Counted from the first letter of the stretch, positions 16,355-24,881 are shown. The stretch: 64,000 bases of DNA from CBDAPI01 sp965248635 (GCA_965248635.1 OZ252114.1:2728001-2792000); one strand, 5' to 3'. A program made the numbers and translations. The notes: generated by a model not told the origin, from the letters alone.

Positions 16355-16403
16355 CGGGATGTTTCAACGTTCCAACGTTCCAGGGCTCCAGCGTTCCAGG
16401 AGT
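16355..16403. repeat. Word-repeat array, period 8, left of the bIVSP remnant
   Basis: Repeats of gtttcaac, gttccaac and gttccagg run from the hpt stop toward the broken four-helix-bundle gene. A 15-base word (16361-16375) recurs in inverted orientation at 16738-16752. Confidence 0.8.
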
Positions 16404-16429
16404 CAGTGCGGAACTTCCGTCCGCGCAGG

Positions 16430-16694
16430 GTAGATTCCTGTAGATGGCGACCAAAGTTCGAAAGCATTCGAGCAATGAACTGAATCTGAGCCATTAGCTG
16501 GTCGAACTGGTCTCGATCCAGAAGCCCTCGGCAATGTTTGACATGATTGACACTGCAGACCTCCTGATCTGGCCCCTGAATTCGAAATCCCTGGACCACG
16601 CACCTTCGGAGGACAGCTCATAAACTGTCGAAGCCAGCTCCCTGGTCTTCTGCCACACGACAAGATCCTCAAAGCACTTCACTCCTTCTCTCAC
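16430..16694 (-). pseudogene. Four-helix-bundle protein (23S rRNA intervening-sequence type), broken
   Basis: The minus strand encodes VKCFEDLVVWQKTRELA and QIRRSAVSIMSNIAEGF, the hallmark start of bacterial intervening-sequence (S23/bIVSP) proteins. The frame then stops after WIETSSTS. In another frame the sequence continues QFDQLMAQIQFIARMLSNF, which fits the last helix of the same family. About 35 residues between the two are missing, so an internal deletion with a frame change has destroyed the gene. Word-repeat arrays in inverted orientation flank it on both sides. Confidence 0.8.
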
Positions 16695-16737
16695 ATCTAC
16701 TATTACGCCGTTGGGAGGTAAAGAAACGAGATGAGCC

Positions 16738-16760
16738 TTGGAACGTTGAAACGTTGGAAC
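16738..16760. repeat. Word-repeat array, inverted relative to 16355-16403
   Basis: ttggaacgttgaaacgttggaac is the reverse complement of the word type found left of the broken four-helix-bundle gene, over a perfect 15-base match. It stops directly at the stop codon of the next minus-strand gene. Confidence 0.8.
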
Positions 16761-17015
16761 CTAAAAAATGATCCAGTTCACGACCACTGCGGCGCTGGCC
16801 AGAGCGGCGATCAGCACCCAGATTCCCTTGATCACTCTGGGCTTCTTGATGCGTCTCCCTGGACCGGTCCACTGCAGCCAAGTTTTCTGCGCGTAGCGAT
16901 AGTAGTTGTCGCGGATACCCAGGATAGTGGAGTAGGCCACGGCGTAGAAAACCAGGAAGACCACGGTGAGAAAAAAGAACAGGATGGAGCGTTCGACCCA
17001 CCACGGCATTGTCAT
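16761..17015 (-). CDS. Small membrane protein with two transmembrane segments
   Basis: The 84-residue protein has a hydrophobic segment at about residues 10-30 and another at about 65-83, separated by a polar stretch with GIRDNYYRYAQKTWLQW. The basic region GRRIKKPRVIKG before the second segment would stay in the cytoplasm. It starts 10 bases after the S4-protein stop, so it is the last gene of the pepD, S4-protein, small-membrane-protein operon. No known family is recognised. Confidence 0.65.
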   Translation of the reverse strand: MTMPWWVERSILFFFLTVVFLVFYAVAYSTILGIRDNYYRYAQKTWLQWTGPGRRIKKPRVIKGIWVLIAALASAAVVVNWIIF

Positions 17016-17025
17016 CAGTATGGAC

Positions 17026-17415
17026 CTACCTTCTCCTCAGCCGGCTCAGACTCCGCCGTTCCTTCTTGGTGGGCCTGCCCGATCCCCCGGGGCGGGAATC
17101 CTTCATGATCTGCTCAATGGGGTCCAGTTTCGGTCTCTCGGGTGTGAGATCCTCGTAGAGAGACTTTGCCTCACTCCTGGGAAGATTCCTTGCCGACAGA
17201 TCCCGCACCCGCAGCATCCTGGTCCAGCCGGAACGTCGGATAGAGATCTCGTCGCCGACTTTCACCGGTCGTCTCGGCTTGCAGACACGGCCGTTGATGG
17301 ATACCCGTCCCTTCAGGCAGGCTCCCTGTGCCTGGCTGCGGGTCTTGAAAATGCAGGCGATATCCAGCCATCTATCGACGCGGATCTGCCCCGTTTCAGT
17401 CGATTGCTGCTTCAT
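17026..17415 (-). CDS. S4-domain RNA-binding protein, Hsp15-like
   Basis: The 129-residue protein has an S4 RNA-binding domain at residues about 10-60: RVDRWLDIACIFKTRSQAQ, then GRVSINGRVCKPRRPVKVGDEI, as in Hsp15 (HslR). The C-terminal tail is basic and ends RRSLSRLRRR. Hsp15 binds stalled 50S subunits carrying nascent chains, and a similar ribosome-rescue role is plausible. Its ATG overlaps the pepD stop by 4 bases. The domain is sure, the specific role inferred. Confidence 0.88.
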   Translation of the reverse strand: MKQQSTETGQIRVDRWLDIACIFKTRSQAQGACLKGRVSINGRVCKPRRPVKVGDEISIRRSGWTRMLRVRDLSARNLPRSEAKSLYEDLTPERPKLDPIEQIMKDSRPGGSGRPTKKERRSLSRLRRR

Positions 17416-18878
17416 CGGCTAACATCGGAGAGTGCCAACAGCAAGCTCTTCAGAATCCGGTAGAACCTGCCTACCGAGGGAATCATCACCCGTTCATCGG
17501 GAGAATGGGGGAACTCGATCTGGGGTCCCAGGGAGATCATGTCCATGCCCGGGTACTTTTCCCCGATGAGTCCACATTCGAGCCCGGCGTGGATTGCTTT
17601 TACTTCGGGGTCCTTTCCTGTCTCGTCCCGGTACACTTCACGGGCTGTGGCCAGCAGGGGAGACGAGAGATCGGGCTGCCATCCGGGGTAGCTCTCCAGT
17701 TCCCGGGTCCGGCAGCCGGCCAGGTCCCCGATCGCCTTCAAACGCAGTTGGAGTGCCTGTAGCGCAGACTTGACCGAACTGCGGGTGCTGACGTGGATAT
17801 CCGCCTCCCCATTGGTGGCGTGGGCTGAGGCCAGGCTGGCGCTGGTCTCGACGAGATCAGGGATGTCATAGCTGGTGGAGATGACACCATGGGGCAGGGA
17901 GTTGAGAAGATCGAGAAATCGTCTGGTCGAGTCTGTGTCCCAGGACTCCCCGGGCAATTGAGCTGAGTCGATTTTCCAACTCATTTCAGGTTCGACGGCA
18001 CGGAACTCTTTTCCCAGAGTAGCCAGATCATTCTCAAGGGCCGTGGAGAGAGTCTGCCGATCACTCTGGGAGCAGACCAGGACGGTTCTGGCTTCGCGGG
18101 GAATGGCATTGTGGGCGCTCCCACCCCGAAATTCGCTCAAGTGAAAAGGGATAGCCTGCAGAGCTGATTCCAGAGCGCGGGCGAGCAACTGCACTGCATT
18201 CCCCCTCTGAAGATGGATGTCCACACCCGAGTGTCCACCCTGCAGGCCCCTGAGCTCTACACTGAGGGCAGATTTGCCGGGACCCGTGGCATTACCTTCC
18301 AGCTGCAGGGTGAAGTCGAGGCCCGCTCCGCCGGCGCAGCCGACGTAGAGGGCTTCCTCTTCTTCGCAGTCGAGGTTGAGGAGTAGACGGCCTTGCAGAA
18401 AATCTCCCTCCAGCTGGGCGGCCCCGGTCAGGCCGGTCTCTTCATCAACCGTGAACAAGAACTCTAACGGACCGTGTGGACTCTCGCTGTCTTCCATGAG
18501 AGCCAGGCAGGCTGCCACTCCGATCCCGTTGTCCGATCCCAGCGTGGTGCCGGTTGCCTTCAGGTAATCTCTGTCTCTGCGGGGACGAATCGGGTCAGTG
18601 GAGAAGTCATGGTCCACCTCTGAGTTCTTTTCGTTCACCATGTCGAGATGACACTGCAGGACTGCGATCGGGGCACCCGAACGGCCGCCCCTCGCGGGTT
18701 TTCGGACGATCACATTTCCGGTCCCGTCCTGATTGGCCTCCAACCCGAGGCGATGCGCCAGGTCCGAAACATACGCTGCCATTTGCTGCTCCTGGCCCGA
18801 CCCGCGAAAAATCGTCAGGATCCTGTCAAAATGATTCCACAAGTCTCTGGGTTCCAGTTCGGATACGAAGGTCGTCAT
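17412..18878 (-). CDS. pepD: Aminoacyl-histidine dipeptidase (M20 family)
   Basis: PepD hydrolyses dipeptides such as carnosine with two metal ions in the cytoplasm. The 488-residue protein has the M20 metal ligands: His in LQCHLDMV, Asp in LGSDNGIG, the Glu pair in TVDEETGLTGA and Asp in LNLDCEEEE, with a lid domain in the middle. The length matches the cytosolic non-specific dipeptidase. The ATG at 18878 gives the family start (EPRDLWNHFDRIL); longer in-frame options run into the upstream word-repeat array. First gene of a three-gene operon. Confidence 0.92.
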   Translation of the reverse strand: MTTFVSELEPRDLWNHFDRILTIFRGSGQEQQMAAYVSDLAHRLGLEANQDGTGNVIVRKPARGGRSGAPIAVLQCHLDMVNEKNSEVDHDFSTDPIRPRRDRDYLKATGTTLGSDNGIGVAACLALMEDSESPHGPLEFLFTVDEETGLTGAAQLEGDFLQGRLLLNLDCEEEEALYVGCAGGAGLDFTLQLEGNATGPGKSALSVELRGLQGGHSGVDIHLQRGNAVQLLARALESALQAIPFHLSEFRGGSAHNAIPREARTVLVCSQSDRQTLSTALENDLATLGKEFRAVEPEMSWKIDSAQLPGESWDTDSTRRFLDLLNSLPHGVISTSYDIPDLVETSASLASAHATNGEADIHVSTRSSVKSALQALQLRLKAIGDLAGCRTRELESYPGWQPDLSSPLLATAREVYRDETGKDPEVKAIHAGLECGLIGEKYPGMDMISLGPQIEFPHSPDERVMIPSVGRFYRILKSLLLALSDVSR

Positions 18879-18882
18879 AGGG

Positions 18883-18922
18883 TTTCTGGTTACTAGTTGC
18901 TGGTTACTGGTTTCTTTCTCGG
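18883..18922. repeat. Heptamer word-repeat array
   Basis: Words ggtttct, ggttact, agttgct, ggttact, ggtttct occur upstream of pepD. Period 7. Confidence 0.75.
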
Positions 18923-19099
18923 GACATCTTGGCAGACTTGGCGGCTCACCTTCAAATGAGAGCGCCTGGATCGTCTCCAGCCACGGCCTTTTCATGGCAG
19001 ACCCGAGCGCTAGCGAGGGCCGCCTGCGGTGCTCTTGCCAGTCTGCCGGCTTGTCAGTTCCCCGGGAGTTGTCAGCCTGTCAGACGATGATTCCATCAC

Positions 19100-20140
19100 A
19101 TGACACCCGAGAACCGTTTCTCTTTCGACCCCAGCCGGGCGCCCAGTAGCAACACGCTCTGGGATTTGCCTTTCGACACCGAAAGTGCCTGCTTGATCGT
19201 GGTTCCCGTTCCCTGGGAGGTGACGGTGACGTTTCGAGCGGGAACGGCCCGGGGCCCCGAGGGGATTTTGGAAGCGTCCTCTCACGTGGACCTCTACGAC
19301 GCGGCGTATCCGGAGGCCTGGAAGAAGGGAATCGCCATGCAGCAGGTTCCCGAAGACTTGAAAGAACGAGGGCAATACCTGAGACGAGTCGCCAAGTCGG
19401 TTGTCGAGGATATCGAGAGTGGAAATCTCTCGTCTCGAACGCGAGAGCTTCAATACGAGGTGAATCAGGGCTGCCGTGAGATGGTGAGATGGGTGCGGGC
19501 CAGATCGACCGATGTCTTGGAGAAGGGAAAACTGCCGGCCGTCCTGGGCGGCGATCACAGTTCTCCACTGGGCCTGATCCAGGCAGTGGCCGACCAGGGC
19601 CGCGACTTTGGGATCCTTCAGATTGATGCACATTCGGACCTGAGGGAAAGCTATCAGGGCTTTGAGTTCTCCCACGCGTCCATCATGTTCAATGCACTGG
19701 GCTGTCCCCGGGTCCGGAAACTCGTTCAAGTGGGGGTTCGAGATTACAGCCGGGAGGAAGTGGGAACAGTCGCTCGAGAGGCCGGTCGAGTGGTTCTGGT
19801 CGAAGGTCGCCGCCTGTGGCGCAGGAGTCTCGAGGGGGCTACCTGGGCCGAGCTCTGTGACGAGATCCTGCCCCACCTTCCGCACAGGGTGTACATCAGC
19901 TTCGACATCGACGGCCTGGACCCCTCGCTCTGCCCTGGTACGGGGACACCGGCGCCGGGTGGGTTGATGTTTGAACAAGCTCTTTACCTGATCGATGAGA
20001 TCGTGGCCGGTGGGAGGCGAATTGTGGCCTTTGACCTCTGCGAGGTGGTGCCGGGCATCGATCTCTCGGACGCTTACATCGGCGCCCGGCTGCTCTATCG
20101 CCTGTGTTGCGCGGCGCTAGCTTCGCTCGAGCGAAGCTAG
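19100..20140 (+). CDS. Ureohydrolase, agmatinase/arginase family
   Basis: The 346-residue enzyme has the binuclear manganese motifs of the family: GGDH at residues 150-153, DAHSD at 176-180 and DIDGLD at 269-274. Family members hydrolyse a guanidino group to urea, here probably agmatine to putrescine. An N-terminal addition of about 35 residues precedes the usual VPVPWEVTVTFRAGTARGP start of the domain. The next gene is a deoxyhypusine-synthase-like protein, which supports a polyamine role over arginine breakdown. A word-repeat array follows the stop. Confidence 0.88.
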   Translation: MTPENRFSFDPSRAPSSNTLWDLPFDTESACLIVVPVPWEVTVTFRAGTARGPEGILEASSHVDLYDAAYPEAWKKGIAMQQVPEDLKERGQYLRRVAKSVVEDIESGNLSSRTRELQYEVNQGCREMVRWVRARSTDVLEKGKLPAVLGGDHSSPLGLIQAVADQGRDFGILQIDAHSDLRESYQGFEFSHASIMFNALGCPRVRKLVQVGVRDYSREEVGTVAREAGRVVLVEGRRLWRRSLEGATWAELCDEILPHLPHRVYISFDIDGLDPSLCPGTGTPAPGGLMFEQALYLIDEIVAGGRRIVAFDLCEVVPGIDLSDAYIGARLLYRLCCAALASLERS

Positions 20141-20142
20141 TT

Positions 20143-20196
20143 ACTGGTTACTCGTTGAAGGTTGAAAGTTCGTGGAATGTGGAGCGTGGAACGGGA
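20143..20196. repeat. Heptamer word-repeat array
   Basis: gttgaag, gttgaaa, gttcgtg, gaatgtg, gagcgtg and gaacggg follow one another with a strict period of 7, showing how the word drifts within one array. Confidence 0.85.
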
Positions 20197-20208
20197 AGGA
20201 GAGTCGAT

Positions 20209-21183
20209 ATGAGTCAGCGTCCCGTGACCGAATTCCTGCGTCATCATTTCCGGCACTTCAACGCCGGCACACTGGTTGACGCGGCCGAAGCCTATCGCCA
20301 GCATCTCGAGTGCGGCGGAAAGATGATGATCACGCTCGCAGGAGCCATGAGCACGGCAGAACTGGGCTGCTCTCTGGCTGAGATGATTCGTCGGCGAAAG
20401 GTTCACATCATCTCCTGTAGCGGGGCGAATCTGGAGGAAGATCTGTTCAACCTGGTGGCTCATGACGCCTACCTGAGAATTCCACGCTACCGGGAACTGA
20501 GCGCCGGAGAGGAACAGAGATTGCTGGAGCAGGGGCTGAATCGGGTCACCGACACCTGTATTCCGGAGGAGGAGGCCATGCGTCAGCTGGAAAAACAGGT
20601 GCTGTTCCAATGGCGGCTGGCCCAGCAAAGAGGGGAGCGATACCTGCCTCACGAATTTGTTTTTCAGGCTCTGCGAGAGGGTAACCTCGAGCCCTCGTAC
20701 CAGATCGATCCGGCTGATTCCTGGGTGGTTGCAGCCTGTGAAATGGACGTCCCCCTGGTGGTGCCCGGCTGGGAAGACTCGACCCTCGGCAACATGTTTG
20801 CAGCCCACTGCATGCGGGGGGCATTGAGTCCGGGTATCGTGAAGTCTGGAACCGAGTACATGATGGCCCTGTCTGACTGGTATGCGAGGGAGTCGCAGGG
20901 AACACCCGTAGGTCTTTTCCAGATCGGCGGTGGGATCGCAGGCGACTTTCCAATTTGCGTTGTGCCCATGCTCAACCAGGATCTGGAACGCGACGAAACG
21001 CCCGTGTGGAGCTTTTTCTGCCAGATTTCAGATTCAACCACGAGTTACGGTTCCTATTCCGGAGCGGTTCCCAACGAAAAGATCAGCTGGGGCAAACTCG
21101 GCGTCGAGACTCCCAGCTTCATGATTGAGTCCGACGCCACCATTGTGGCGCCGCTGGTTTTCGCCTGGGTGCTGGGGCTGTGA
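20209..21183 (+). CDS. Deoxyhypusine synthase-like protein
   Basis: The 324-residue protein belongs to the deoxyhypusine synthase family. It keeps the NAD-domain pattern LAGAMSTAELG, the SGANLEEDLFNLVAH motif, and the active-site Lys296 in SWGKLG, which in eukaryotes forms the aminobutyl imine. Bacteria lack eIF5A, and bacterial relatives have been linked to homospermidine formation, so a polyamine alkyl-transfer role is likely. It follows the ureohydrolase gene on the same strand. The ATG at 20209 has a GAAGGAGAG site 5 bases upstream; the frame before it is repeat-derived. Confidence 0.87.
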   Translation: MSQRPVTEFLRHHFRHFNAGTLVDAAEAYRQHLECGGKMMITLAGAMSTAELGCSLAEMIRRRKVHIISCSGANLEEDLFNLVAHDAYLRIPRYRELSAGEEQRLLEQGLNRVTDTCIPEEEAMRQLEKQVLFQWRLAQQRGERYLPHEFVFQALREGNLEPSYQIDPADSWVVAACEMDVPLVVPGWEDSTLGNMFAAHCMRGALSPGIVKSGTEYMMALSDWYARESQGTPVGLFQIGGGIAGDFPICVVPMLNQDLERDETPVWSFFCQISDSTTSYGSYSGAVPNEKISWGKLGVETPSFMIESDATIVAPLVFAWVLGL

Positions 21184-21222
21184 CGGGTTCCACGTTCCAC
21201 GAGCTTCCAACCTTCAACTTTC
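21182..21222. repeat. Short word-repeat array
   Basis: gggttcc, acgttcc, acgagcttcc and aaccttc words lie between two convergent genes and run into the 3' end of the acyltransferase gene. Confidence 0.65.
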
Positions 21223-22158
21223 CGCGGTCTCGGCCGCAAATTGAGTCAGGGAATCCCAGCTGAACCACTGAGCCGGATTTTTCTGGATCGCGGTTTGGAG
21301 CTGGTCGGCACAACACTGCACGTCAGACACGACATGGCCGGACAGCTCCAGCTCGGGCAGGACCTCCAAACTGTGCCGGAACCAGGACTGCGAATGACGA
21401 AAGTCGAAGTAGGGAATGATCGGACACCGACAGTCATAGGCCAGGCGGACCAGGCTTGAGGTGAACTGGTATCGTCCTCCCAGAAAAGTCACCGGAACGG
21501 CGTCATTCACCCAGCCTGGAGTCACATCGATCGCCATGGAGACAAGCTGGTTATTCGACAGGGCCTGTTTGATCTCCAGCACTGCCCCTGCCAGATTCGG
21601 AGCGTCGCCTCTGTTCGTGTAAATCAGCGGGCGGCCCATCTTGGATTCCATCCACCGAATCTTGACCAAGGCGAAGTCTCGGAAGGCCGGCTCGATTGAA
21701 GTATCTGACCGGTGGTCACGAGCCACGTGATGAATCGGGTATCCCAGAACTCCCAGTGCGACCATGCCTGCACAGACCCCTCCCAGGTGGCCGGTCAGCA
21801 GGATGGCGCCTCTTCCCTGATCCAGGGCTCGATCCAGATGCCGGAGCCCGGAGACTTCGAAGTAGCTGTCTAGATTCCGTCTGGTCCAGAAAGGATAGTA
21901 GTAGGCGTCGAGGTCTTCACAGGCAAGGTACTCGAAGCAGTTTTGAACCAGTGGACGGAGATCCCGGGCGGTTTCCTGAGGGGAGAGCGTGCGCAGGTTC
22001 TCCAGGATGGCTTTCCGGGTTTCAGGGTGCTTTTTCTCCAGGGCCCACCCCAGCCTTCGTGCCAGCCAATAGGAAGGCCCCCGGGGCAGAGCGGCCAGGG
22101 CCGGAAGCAGCCCGAAAAAATAGAATCGGTCTGGCAGGCGCCGCAACCTCCTCTCCAT
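21214..22158 (-). CDS. LpxL/HtrB-like acyltransferase lacking the HX4(D/E) acid
   Basis: The 314-residue protein fits the lipid A acyltransferase family in length and order: an N-terminal membrane-associated part with LPRGPSYWLARRLGW, the motif region ILLTGHLGGVC, GRPLIYTNRGDAPN, and a conserved SMAIDVTPG block. In the usual HX4(D/E) motif the acidic residue is required for catalysis; here the sequence is HLGGVC, with Cys in that place. The fold is likely intact, but activity is uncertain. It is divergent from a methyltransferase and an acyl carrier protein gene that could supply or modify its substrate. Confidence 0.8.
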   Translation of the reverse strand: MERRLRRLPDRFYFFGLLPALAALPRGPSYWLARRLGWALEKKHPETRKAILENLRTLSPQETARDLRPLVQNCFEYLACEDLDAYYYPFWTRRNLDSYFEVSGLRHLDRALDQGRGAILLTGHLGGVCAGMVALGVLGYPIHHVARDHRSDTSIEPAFRDFALVKIRWMESKMGRPLIYTNRGDAPNLAGAVLEIKQALSNNQLVSMAIDVTPGWVNDAVPVTFLGGRYQFTSSLVRLAYDCRCPIIPYFDFRHSQSWFRHSLEVLPELELSGHVVSDVQCCADQLQTAIQKNPAQWFSWDSLTQFAAETAES

Positions 22159-22269
22159 ACAAGGTCATGTTAACGAAGGAAGAGACCGCCGCTCAACTGG
22201 TGGCCCGGGTTGTCTTTGCCGGGGCAAATGGTGTCTGCTAACCTTAACTCTTTCCAGGAAGGACCCCAC

Positions 22270-23298
22270 GTGGACCGAAGCGATGCCATTCGTGAGCAGA
22301 TTGCGATTCTCTCCAAGGTGGAGGGGTTTTTCGAGGCGTCGGTGATGTTTGCACTACTCCGGCTCGATCTGTTCGAGGCCCTGGAGCACCGCGCACACTC
22401 GATCAGTGAGCTGTCTCGTAAGACTCGAGCCGATGCCGGACGCCTGGGTCGACTGTTGCGCTGTGCCGCCACTATGGGATTTCTGGAGAGCCGCGACGGC
22501 GAGCACTTCACGCTTTCGAAGCCAGCCCGCGTGGTTCTTCTGAAGAGTTCACCGGAATACTACCTGGGAGACTGGCTCCATTTTCTACACACTCTTTACA
22601 GGGTCTTTGGACAACTCGACGAGGCTGTTCTGGCGGGACATCCGGTTCTCGATCTTGCCCGGGAACTGGAGGCCCCAGGAGCTGCCAGAAGCTTCAATCG
22701 AGCCATGGACACCTACGCCCGTCTGCGAGGTCGGGAACTGGCCGACTACCTCGATCTGGACGGCACCACCTCACTTCTGGATCTGGGCTGTGGCCCTGGA
22801 ACCTATGCCTACCATTTGGCCGTGAGGAATCCCCGGCTGGAACTGTATCTGGCCGATCTTCCCGCCGTGATCGAAGAGACCAGCCGGCTTGGGCAATGGG
22901 CCGATCTTCAGAACCCCATCCAGTATCTTCCGTTGGACCTCCTGCAAGAGGAGCTTCCCGGAAGTTACGATGTCATTCTCATTTCGAACACGCTCCACAT
23001 GCTGGGTCACAAGGCGAGTCGAAAACTGATGAGTCGCCTTTTCCCCAGGGTCAAGCCGGGGGGTTCACTGGTAGTCCAGGCCCAGTTTCTGGGTACCGGA
23101 GGCCTGGGACTTCGCTGGCCCGCCATTCTCGATCTAATCATGCTGTGCGGATCTCAGCGGGGAGAAAACCACACTGTGGAAGAAACCAGCGTGTGGCTGA
23201 GGGAAGCCGGATTCAGAGAAACTGAGCACTGCCCCCTTTCCCTCCTGAACACGAACAGCTACGTGAGGGCGTATAAGCCCGTCCGGAGTCACCAATGA
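22270..23298 (+). CDS. SAM-dependent O-methyltransferase (plant OMT/PF00891-like)
   Basis: The 342-residue protein has an N-terminal helical dimerisation domain (FFEASVMFALLRLDLFEAL) and a C-terminal Rossmann domain with the SAM motif LLDLGCGPGTYAY, then YDVILISNTLHMLGH and a VKPGGSLVVQAQF strand. This arrangement is that of small-molecule O- and N-methyltransferases of natural product pathways. The GTG at 22270 has a good AGGAAGG site 7 bases upstream; ATG 22228 is an in-frame alternative with a weak site. It overlaps the acyl carrier protein gene by 4 bases. Confidence 0.85.
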   Translation: MDRSDAIREQIAILSKVEGFFEASVMFALLRLDLFEALEHRAHSISELSRKTRADAGRLGRLLRCAATMGFLESRDGEHFTLSKPARVVLLKSSPEYYLGDWLHFLHTLYRVFGQLDEAVLAGHPVLDLARELEAPGAARSFNRAMDTYARLRGRELADYLDLDGTTSLLDLGCGPGTYAYHLAVRNPRLELYLADLPAVIEETSRLGQWADLQNPIQYLPLDLLQEELPGSYDVILISNTLHMLGHKASRKLMSRLFPRVKPGGSLVVQAQFLGTGGLGLRWPAILDLIMLCGSQRGENHTVEETSVWLREAGFRETEHCPLSLLNTNSYVRAYKPVRSHQ

Positions 23299-23561
23299 CG
23301 GAACCAGATCAGAACACCGCCGCCGTTGTCAGCCAGATCGCCTCGTTTGTCAGAGACCAGTTCGGCGCCCGTGACCCATCCCGAATCAACCAGGACACCG
23401 AACTCTTTCATGAAGGGATTGTCGACTCAATGGGGGTCCTGACCTTGATGCGCTTCCTGGAGCAGACCTTCCAGATTCAAATCGAACCCCGGGAAATGCT
23501 GATCGAGAACTTCGCGACGATCGCCGCCATGCGAGACTTCGTTGTGGGCAAGAAATCCTGA
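23295..23561 (+). CDS. Acyl carrier protein
   Basis: The 88-residue protein has the phosphopantetheine attachment motif DSMGVL at about residue 43, within EGIVDSMGVLTLMRF. It ends in a helix that resembles peptidyl/acyl carrier domains rather than the housekeeping AcpP (which reads DSLDTVEL). Translational coupling with the methyltransferase suggests that the methyltransferase acts on a carrier-bound substrate or that both serve the adjacent acyltransferase. No synthase or ligase is next to it. Confidence 0.88.
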   Translation: MTEPDQNTAAVVSQIASFVRDQFGARDPSRINQDTELFHEGIVDSMGVLTLMRFLEQTFQIQIEPREMLIENFATIAAMRDFVVGKKS

Positions 23562-23586
23562 AACTGGGCTCCCCGCTGAGTGGCCT

Positions 23587-23592
23587 TATAAT
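23587..23592 (+). promoter_or_regulatory. Candidate -10 box
   Basis: TATAAT in the 215-bp gap after the acyl carrier protein gene; it could serve the small reading frame at 23669 or rsgA. No convincing -35 was found. Confidence 0.35.
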
Positions 23593-23668
23593 AGTAGCTC
23601 AAATGGATTGGGTGTCAGAGCTCGGTGGCTCGGGCGTCTCCCGACGCCGAATCTTTCTTAGAGGTGTA

Positions 23669-23752
23669 ATGAGCCGTCACAGAAGTCTCCGTCTGTTTCT
23701 GGCGATCCTCTTTGTCTTGATCTCCGCTGCACAGGGCTCGCGTCCACTCTGA
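23669..23752 (+). CDS. Possible 27-residue signal-peptide-like small protein or remnant
   Basis: An ATG with GAGG 4 bases upstream opens a 27-residue frame with a basic start MSRHRSLRL and a hydrophobic core FLAILFVLISAAQG, then stops. It looks like a bare signal peptide and may be the remnant of a secreted protein whose mature part is lost, or a small peptide of its own. It lies between the acyl carrier protein and rsgA genes. Confidence 0.3.
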   Translation: MSRHRSLRLFLAILFVLISAAQGSRPL

Positions 23753-23776
23753 GAAGTAGGAATCCACCACCGCCCG

Positions 23777-24862
23777 ATGGAAAGCCGGAATACACCAATC
23801 AAAGACCACAGGTTGAGATGCTTCGGGTGGACTGAAGAGCGGGCCCAAGAGTTCGCAGAGCGGGCTCCACAAGGAGCCTTTCCCGGCCGGATTCTTCGTC
23901 AACAGCACGGGAGGTTTCAGGTGATCTGCCGGGAGGGGGAGATTGAGGCGGGTGTTCGGGGGAGACTCCGGCGCCAGGGAACGTACCCGGTGGTAGGCGA
24001 TTGGGTGGCTGTGAGCCCGGACACGAGCGGAACGGGCATGATCGAAGAGGTTCTGAACCGCTCTAGCCTCATCCTCCGAAAGGCGCCCGGGCGAGGATCT
24101 CGGCAGCAGGCTATAGCAGCCAATATCGACACCATCTTCGTCATGATGTCCCTGAACAGGGACTACAATCTGAGGCGTCTGGAACGTTATCTGATCCTGG
24201 CCTGGGACAGCGGAGCCAGTCCCGTAATCGTTCTGAGCAAGGCTGACCTGTGCCCGGACCCGGCCGGGAAGATTGCAGAGGCGGAGGAGGTGGCTCTTGG
24301 GATTCCGGTGGCAGCGGTGAGCTGCTTGACAGGCCAGGGGCTCTCTTGTCTGAATCCCTATCTCGAAAAGCAGAAGACAATTGCCTTCGTCGGTTCCTCG
24401 GGTGTGGGTAAATCAACTCTGATCAATCGCCTGCTGGGCGAGGATATCATTCCGACGCAGGAGATTAGATCGGGAGACGATCGAGGCCGCCACACGACGA
24501 CTCATCGTGAGCTGTTCCTGCTGCCGGCGGGAGGAGTTCTGGTCGATGCACCTGGCCTGAGAGAGATCCAGTTCGTCGACGCAGAGGCAGGCTTTGATTC
24601 AACCTTTGGGGATATCGAGGACCTGGCCGGTCAGTGCCGCTATCGTGACTGCCGGCACCAGACGGAGCCGGATTGCGGGGTTCAGGAGGCGGTTGCCCAG
24701 GGCCGACTCGACCCGGAACGCTACCAGAACTATCTCAAGATCAGAAAGGAGCTGGACTTTCAGGCCCGTCGGCTCGATCTGTCCGCCTCACTGGAGGAAA
24801 AGAAGAAACGCAAGGAGATGAACAAAGCTCTTCGGAAGATCGTAAAGGAAAAGAGAATATAG
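23777..24862 (+). CDS. rsgA: Ribosome small subunit-dependent GTPase RsgA
   Basis: RsgA is a late 30S-assembly GTPase with circularly permuted G motifs. The 361-residue protein has an OB domain (PVVGDWVAVS), then the permuted order VLSKADL (G4), GSSGVGKSTLINRL (G1), RGRHTTTHREL and DAPGLRE (G3). A C-terminal zinc knuckle follows (CRYRDCRHQTEPDC) with the usual Cys/His spacing. A rho-independent terminator lies 20 bases after the stop. The ATG at 23777 lacks a strong ribosome site but yields the usual start of the OB domain. Confidence 0.95.
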   Translation: MESRNTPIKDHRLRCFGWTEERAQEFAERAPQGAFPGRILRQQHGRFQVICREGEIEAGVRGRLRRQGTYPVVGDWVAVSPDTSGTGMIEEVLNRSSLILRKAPGRGSRQQAIAANIDTIFVMMSLNRDYNLRRLERYLILAWDSGASPVIVLSKADLCPDPAGKIAEAEEVALGIPVAAVSCLTGQGLSCLNPYLEKQKTIAFVGSSGVGKSTLINRLLGEDIIPTQEIRSGDDRGRHTTTHRELFLLPAGGVLVDAPGLREIQFVDAEAGFDSTFGDIEDLAGQCRYRDCRHQTEPDCGVQEAVAQGRLDPERYQNYLKIRKELDFQARRLDLSASLEEKKKRKEMNKALRKIVKEKRI

Positions 24863-24881
24863 ATAGGTTCGGCCAAAACCC

